A stretch of 8,685 nucleotides of DNA from an uncultured Armatimonadota bacterium (GTDB taxonomy: Bacteria > Armatimonadota > Armatimonadia > Armatimonadales > Armatimonadaceae). The notes below the pieces were generated by a model. It was not told the origin of the DNA. It did no database searches and was given only the letters and a program-made list of their open reading frames with translations. Location: the NCBI GenBank assembly GCA_903915615.1, contig CAIWTR010000361.1:1-8685 (forward strand). The letters are read 5' to 3'. The stretch's first letter is position 1. The number at the start of each line of letters is the position of its first letter. Positions 5,955 to 8,685 of the stretch are shown here, piece by piece. A program made the translations under genes and the position numbers.

Positions 5955-8042
5955 CTAAGCCGCTATGTATCCACCACGCTCGAGACGCAACTGCGTTCGC
6001 CACAGGTCCACCTGTGAACTGATCGTGTCTGTCGCTTCGCCCGTGCTCTGCGGCATCCCAAGATCGATGTGGGATTCGTTCAAAACCTGCATCATTGATG
6101 CAATCCGGGTCGACATCACACTGGATGTACTCCCAGCCGCCATCCGAAGCTGCTGTGACAAAAACGATGCAGCAAGTGCAAACGGGACAGCCGCACACTC
6201 AACTCCGTACACAATCATCATTTGACAGAGGGATGCAGCGAGCTCAACCGACCCGGCGCTGATGGCATGGTTATAGGCTTGGAATGCAACGATGCCAGCC
6301 AGCTCCAGCTCCCCTGTGTCTTCCATGACCCGTGCAACTCTCCTAAGGAGGATTGCCTTTGTTTTGTCATCATCAGTTAAACGTAACAAGTCATATGAGT
6401 CGATGAGCACTTCTGCCGCATCCCGTGCGTTGCCATTTGCAGCATGAATACGGGAAATAGAAACAGCACAGGCGCTGACAATCGGGAGGTCATTTGCGTT
6501 CAACGCCACAGTGCGGGCTTTGATGAATGGATCAACCGAACACGCCGCTCCATCCCGGGCACGAATGGCGCGGGCTTGTAACCAATAGCACTTTGCCGAT
6601 GTACGCGCATCGAAGTGACCAATCTCAAGGACTTGGCCAGCTAGCACACGAGCCGCTTCAGGCTTGCCCTGCTGCAGATAGGCCTCAGCAAGCACCATCC
6701 CCGTTGTTGCACGCAGCAAATTGGAGAAGGCGACATTGCCAAATATCGGATGTAAGGAATCAAATGGGCGATTTGCCGACCGTCGCAGACCCGTTTCCAC
6801 CAGATGCAGTGTCTGCCATGCGACATCTTCATCGGAGATATATTGACCGCTTGACTGGAGGCGTACCGCAAGCGCATCCGCTTCTTTGGGACAACCGCAG
6901 TGAGCAAGTAAGCGAGGAACCGCCTGGCGCAGCTGGCGACCTGCCGCACTTCCATCCGAGAGGACAGCGATGGCGAGATACCACCCGGCTCCATCCAGCC
7001 ACTGAATCGCATCCGCTCCGTGGTTTCCCCCCGCCAGGTGGTCCAGTATCCGTTCACATGCAGCTGCCGATGCCTTCATCAGACGTTCAAACATGTCGGA
7101 TGAGCGCACCGTCCGCTTTTCTTCGGTGCTTTGGCCAATGGCGATGTAGCGTCCGTTTTGGGCTTCAACGATGCCTGAGTTGAGGAGAGGCTGGAGGACC
7201 TTTGTACGTAGATCGGGTGTCAACGCCGCTTCCATGATGTTAGCGGGAACACCGCAGGCCGATGCGGACAAGACACCGTGCAGAATCAGGGCGTCCTTGT
7301 ATTCATAGGAAAGGCGGCGGAGCACCTGTGTGGCCACAGCACGAGAAACCTTCATCGCGTTGTCGTGATTCGCTGGCATCGCTGCGATATCGCGGCGGAT
7401 GCTGTGAAACAAGCTATTGGCATCGATTTTGGCCAGCGGACCAGCCATTTTCAAGATGCGCGGGATGCCATATAGGCTCTCGACCGCGATGGATGCCACA
7501 TGAGTGCCGATCACTTCCTGTGCAGCTTCGATATCAATACCAGCGACCTCAACCTGCGCAGCGACATCAAACGGAATCCGTAATGCAGCGACAAGAATGA
7601 CGCGGACGCCAGGGACAGCACAGATGGACTTGATCAGGTTGAGAACATCCGTGCGTCCGGCGGCGATGAGATCGTCCATTTGGTCGAAGACAACCACGCA
7701 GGAGCGATTCTCGAGGCGCTTGAGAACATCGTGTTCATTCAGGGTAGCGGTGCCTGTCGCAAGGGCAAGCCGTGCCAGAACACCTTCCGCAGTTACAACA
7801 CCATCCAGGACCAACCGAACGACTTCCTTGTAGCTGGCAAGCGCCTCGATGACCGCGGTCGACTTACCAACACCCGTATTTCCACAGAGGTGGACCGGCG
7901 ACATCCCGGAAGCCAGCAGCTCTCTTAGGCGTTCAGCGACACTTGGTATAGCTTCAGGAATCTGCTCAGTGATTTCAGTGGGAAGGGTTGCGGTATCCAT
8001 TACAAGCGACGTGTTTGCAATTGCTGTACCCATATGGGCCAT
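5955..8042 (-). CDS. STAND-type P-loop NTPase with winged-helix and helical (TPR-like) repeats
   Basis: A 695-residue protein if the ATG at 8042 is used. The N-terminal NTPase core has Walker A GNTGVGKST (54-62, Lys60) and Walker B VVVFDQMDD (116-124, Asp120). A strand VRVILVAALR (146-155) sits in the sensor-1/RNBS-B place, and GIPRILKMAG (192-201) resembles the GxP motif of the STAND/NB-ARC class. A winged-helix-like segment follows (~245-305, with LLNSGIVEAQNGRYIAI), then an alpha-helical region to the C-terminus resembling TPR or MalT-type repeats (clear at ~440-615). STAND proteins switch by NTP binding and oligomerisation and often act as sensors or regulators. No LuxR-type HTH, BTAD domain, nuclease or other effector is fused. 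An upstream in-frame extension to 8147 would overlap the PHP gene and is unlikely. ATG 8042 is favoured because a -10 hexamer lies 7 nt upstream; starts at 8033 or 8000 remain possible. Ligand and target are unknown. Confidence 0.8.
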   Translation of the reverse strand: MAHMGTAIANTSLVMDTATLPTEITEQIPEAIPSVAERLRELLASGMSPVHLCGNTGVGKSTAVIEALASYKEVVRLVLDGVVTAEGVLARLALATGTATLNEHDVLKRLENRSCVVVFDQMDDLIAAGRTDVLNLIKSICAVPGVRVILVAALRIPFDVAAQVEVAGIDIEAAQEVIGTHVASIAVESLYGIPRILKMAGPLAKIDANSLFHSIRRDIAAMPANHDNAMKVSRAVATQVLRRLSYEYKDALILHGVLSASACGVPANIMEAALTPDLRTKVLQPLLNSGIVEAQNGRYIAIGQSTEEKRTVRSSDMFERLMKASAAACERILDHLAGGNHGADAIQWLDGAGWYLAIAVLSDGSAAGRQLRQAVPRLLAHCGCPKEADALAVRLQSSGQYISDEDVAWQTLHLVETGLRRSANRPFDSLHPIFGNVAFSNLLRATTGMVLAEAYLQQGKPEAARVLAGQVLEIGHFDARTSAKCYWLQARAIRARDGAACSVDPFIKARTVALNANDLPIVSACAVSISRIHAANGNARDAAEVLIDSYDLLRLTDDDKTKAILLRRVARVMEDTGELELAGIVAFQAYNHAISAGSVELAASLCQMMIVYGVECAAVPFALAASFLSQQLRMAAGSTSSVMSTRIASMMQVLNESHIDLGMPQSTGEATDTISSQVDLWRTQLRLERGGYIAA

Positions 8043-8048
8043 GGTGTG

Positions 8049-8056
8049 CATAATAC
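8049..8056. promoter_or_regulatory. Shared symmetric -10 region for two divergent leaderless genes
   Basis: The + strand reads CATAATAC. On the minus strand TATTAT (8055-8050) is followed by 7 nt and then ATG at 8042. On the + strand CATAAT (8049-8054) is followed by 8 nt, or TAATAC by 6 nt, and then GTG at 8063. Both spacings suit a transcript starting at or next to the start codon. Neither gene has a usable Shine-Dalgarno. The whole intergenic gap is 20 bp, so upstream promoter contacts would lie inside the opposing gene. No clear -35 was found on either side. Confidence 0.6.
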
Positions 8057-8062
8057 AAAGGT

Positions 8063-8685
8063 GTGACTTGCATTGATTTCCATTCGCATACAACGGCATC
8101 CGATGGTTCGGACACCCCACAGGAACTCCTTCTAAAGGCAGGTTCAATGGGTTTGACGCACCTCGCGATCACCGACCATGACACCACCGCTGGGGTGCGT
8201 GAAGGATGTCGAGTTTTGTCAGAATCCATGCCGAAGTTGATCTGCGGGATTGAGCTTTCGTGTTCGGGAGCTCCGGGTAAGTGCCACATGCTCGGGCTTG
8301 GTATCGACCCGGGCAATGTCACGCTCTGCGGGACACTTGAGCGCGTTCAGAGTGCGCGCAACGAACGCAACGAATTGATTGCCGGAAGGTTGACGCAGCT
8401 TGGGATTCCCTGCGATATCAACGATGTACGTAAATACGCATCAGATGATGGTGTTGTCGGCAGGCCGCACTTTGCACAGTGGTTGATTGCAAATGGTCAT
8501 TGCAACGATATGCATCATGCATTTCGGGCCTATCTTGGAGATGATGCCAAAGCGTTTATGCCGGTTGATTGCCTGACGCCCGCGGAAGGCATCGCTATCA
8601 TTCACGCGGCAGGTGGCCGGGCCTATATCGCGCACCCGATGCTGCTCCGTCTTAAGGCACATGAACCATTGGAACAGCGAATTAA
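8063..8685 (+). CDS. PHP-domain phosphoesterase, YciV/RNase AM (TrpH) type (3' end missing)
   Basis: 207 codons are visible before the window ends. The protein matches the stand-alone PHP family that hydrolyses RNA 5' ends or 3',5'-bisphosphonucleotides with a multinuclear metal centre. Metal-ligand motifs in order are DFHSH (5-9, His7 and His9), ASDG (Asp14), ITDHDT (36-41, Asp38 and His39), GIELS (Glu64), HMLGLGID (His75), GRPHFAQ (His136) and IAHP (189-192, His191). HAAGGRAYIAHP and TPAEGIAIIHAA are typical of this family rather than of the PHP domain of DnaE. The start is tightly bounded: an in-frame TAA at 8051-8053 and the motif at residue 5 leave only GTG 8063 (or a rare ATT at 8072). 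AAAGG lies 1 nt from the GTG, too close for ribosome binding, so leaderless translation is inferred. It is divergent from the NTPase gene across 20 bp. Confidence 0.9.
   Translation, partial: MTCIDFHSHTTASDGSDTPQELLLKAGSMGLTHLAITDHDTTAGVREGCRVLSESMPKLICGIELSCSGAPGKCHMLGLGIDPGNVTLCGTLERVQSARNERNELIAGRLTQLGIPCDINDVRKYASDDGVVGRPHFAQWLIANGHCNDMHHAFRAYLGDDAKAFMPVDCLTPAEGIAIIHAAGGRAYIAHPMLLRLKAHEPLEQRI

Noticed and set aside
8043..8147. N-terminal extension of the NTPase to an ATG at 8147
   Set aside because: It would overlap the first 28 codons of the PHP gene, whose HxH and following residues are clearly coding, and the extension shows no domain similarity.
8063..8685. The right-hand PHP gene as the missing N-terminal PHP domain of a DnaE polymerase
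   Set aside because: Motifs such as SDGSDTPQELL, ITDHDT and HAAGGRAYIAHP are those of stand-alone YciV/TrpH enzymes, and the polymerase at the left continues in frame off the left edge with its own N-terminal part.

Overview
The window is 8.7 kb of bacterial chromosome with dense, ordinary protein-coding content. No RNA genes, insertion sequences, CRISPR arrays or phage genes were seen. The organism cannot be named from the sequence. Base composition is moderately GC-rich, and at least two (probably three) genes look leaderless, with a -10 hexamer placed 5-8 nt before the start codon and no Shine-Dalgarno. Together with the gene families this suggests a lineage such as Armatimonadota, Deinococcota or Chloroflexota. 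Armatimonadota is a weak guess based on the look of the DinB-like and peptidase proteins.

Layout. On the + strand at the left edge lies the last ~796 codons of an error-prone-type DNA polymerase III alpha subunit (DnaE2/ImuC-like), ending at 2392. It converges on a four-gene minus-strand block, read from right to left: a STAND-type P-loop NTPase with helical repeats (8042-5955), an S9-family prolyl-oligopeptidase-like serine peptidase (5890-3905), a DinB-fold protein (3812-3375) and an AlkD-like HEAT-repeat DNA alkylation repair protein (3371-2703). The last two are 3 nt apart. A strong minus-strand intrinsic terminator at 2632-2663 closes the block. At the right edge a PHP-domain phosphoesterase (YciV/RNase AM/TrpH type) starts at 8063 on the + strand and runs out of the window.

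The ~310 bp between the polymerase and the AlkD gene is non-coding. It holds an unusual array of AGTGGAGAC-like units. Their GTGG cores lie 11, 10, 11, 10 and 11 bp apart, and outlying copies sit at near-whole numbers of helical turns.

The divergent pair NTPase / PHP phosphoesterase is separated by only 20 bp. Both start codons are reached from -10 hexamers that overlap on opposite strands (CATAAT on +, TATTAT on -), which suggests one symmetric promoter firing two leaderless mRNAs.

Functionally, translesion polymerase, alkylation repair and PHP phosphoesterase point to nucleic-acid repair and turnover. The peptidase, DinB-fold protein and NTPase have no clear pathway link to these. A joint system is only a hypothesis.
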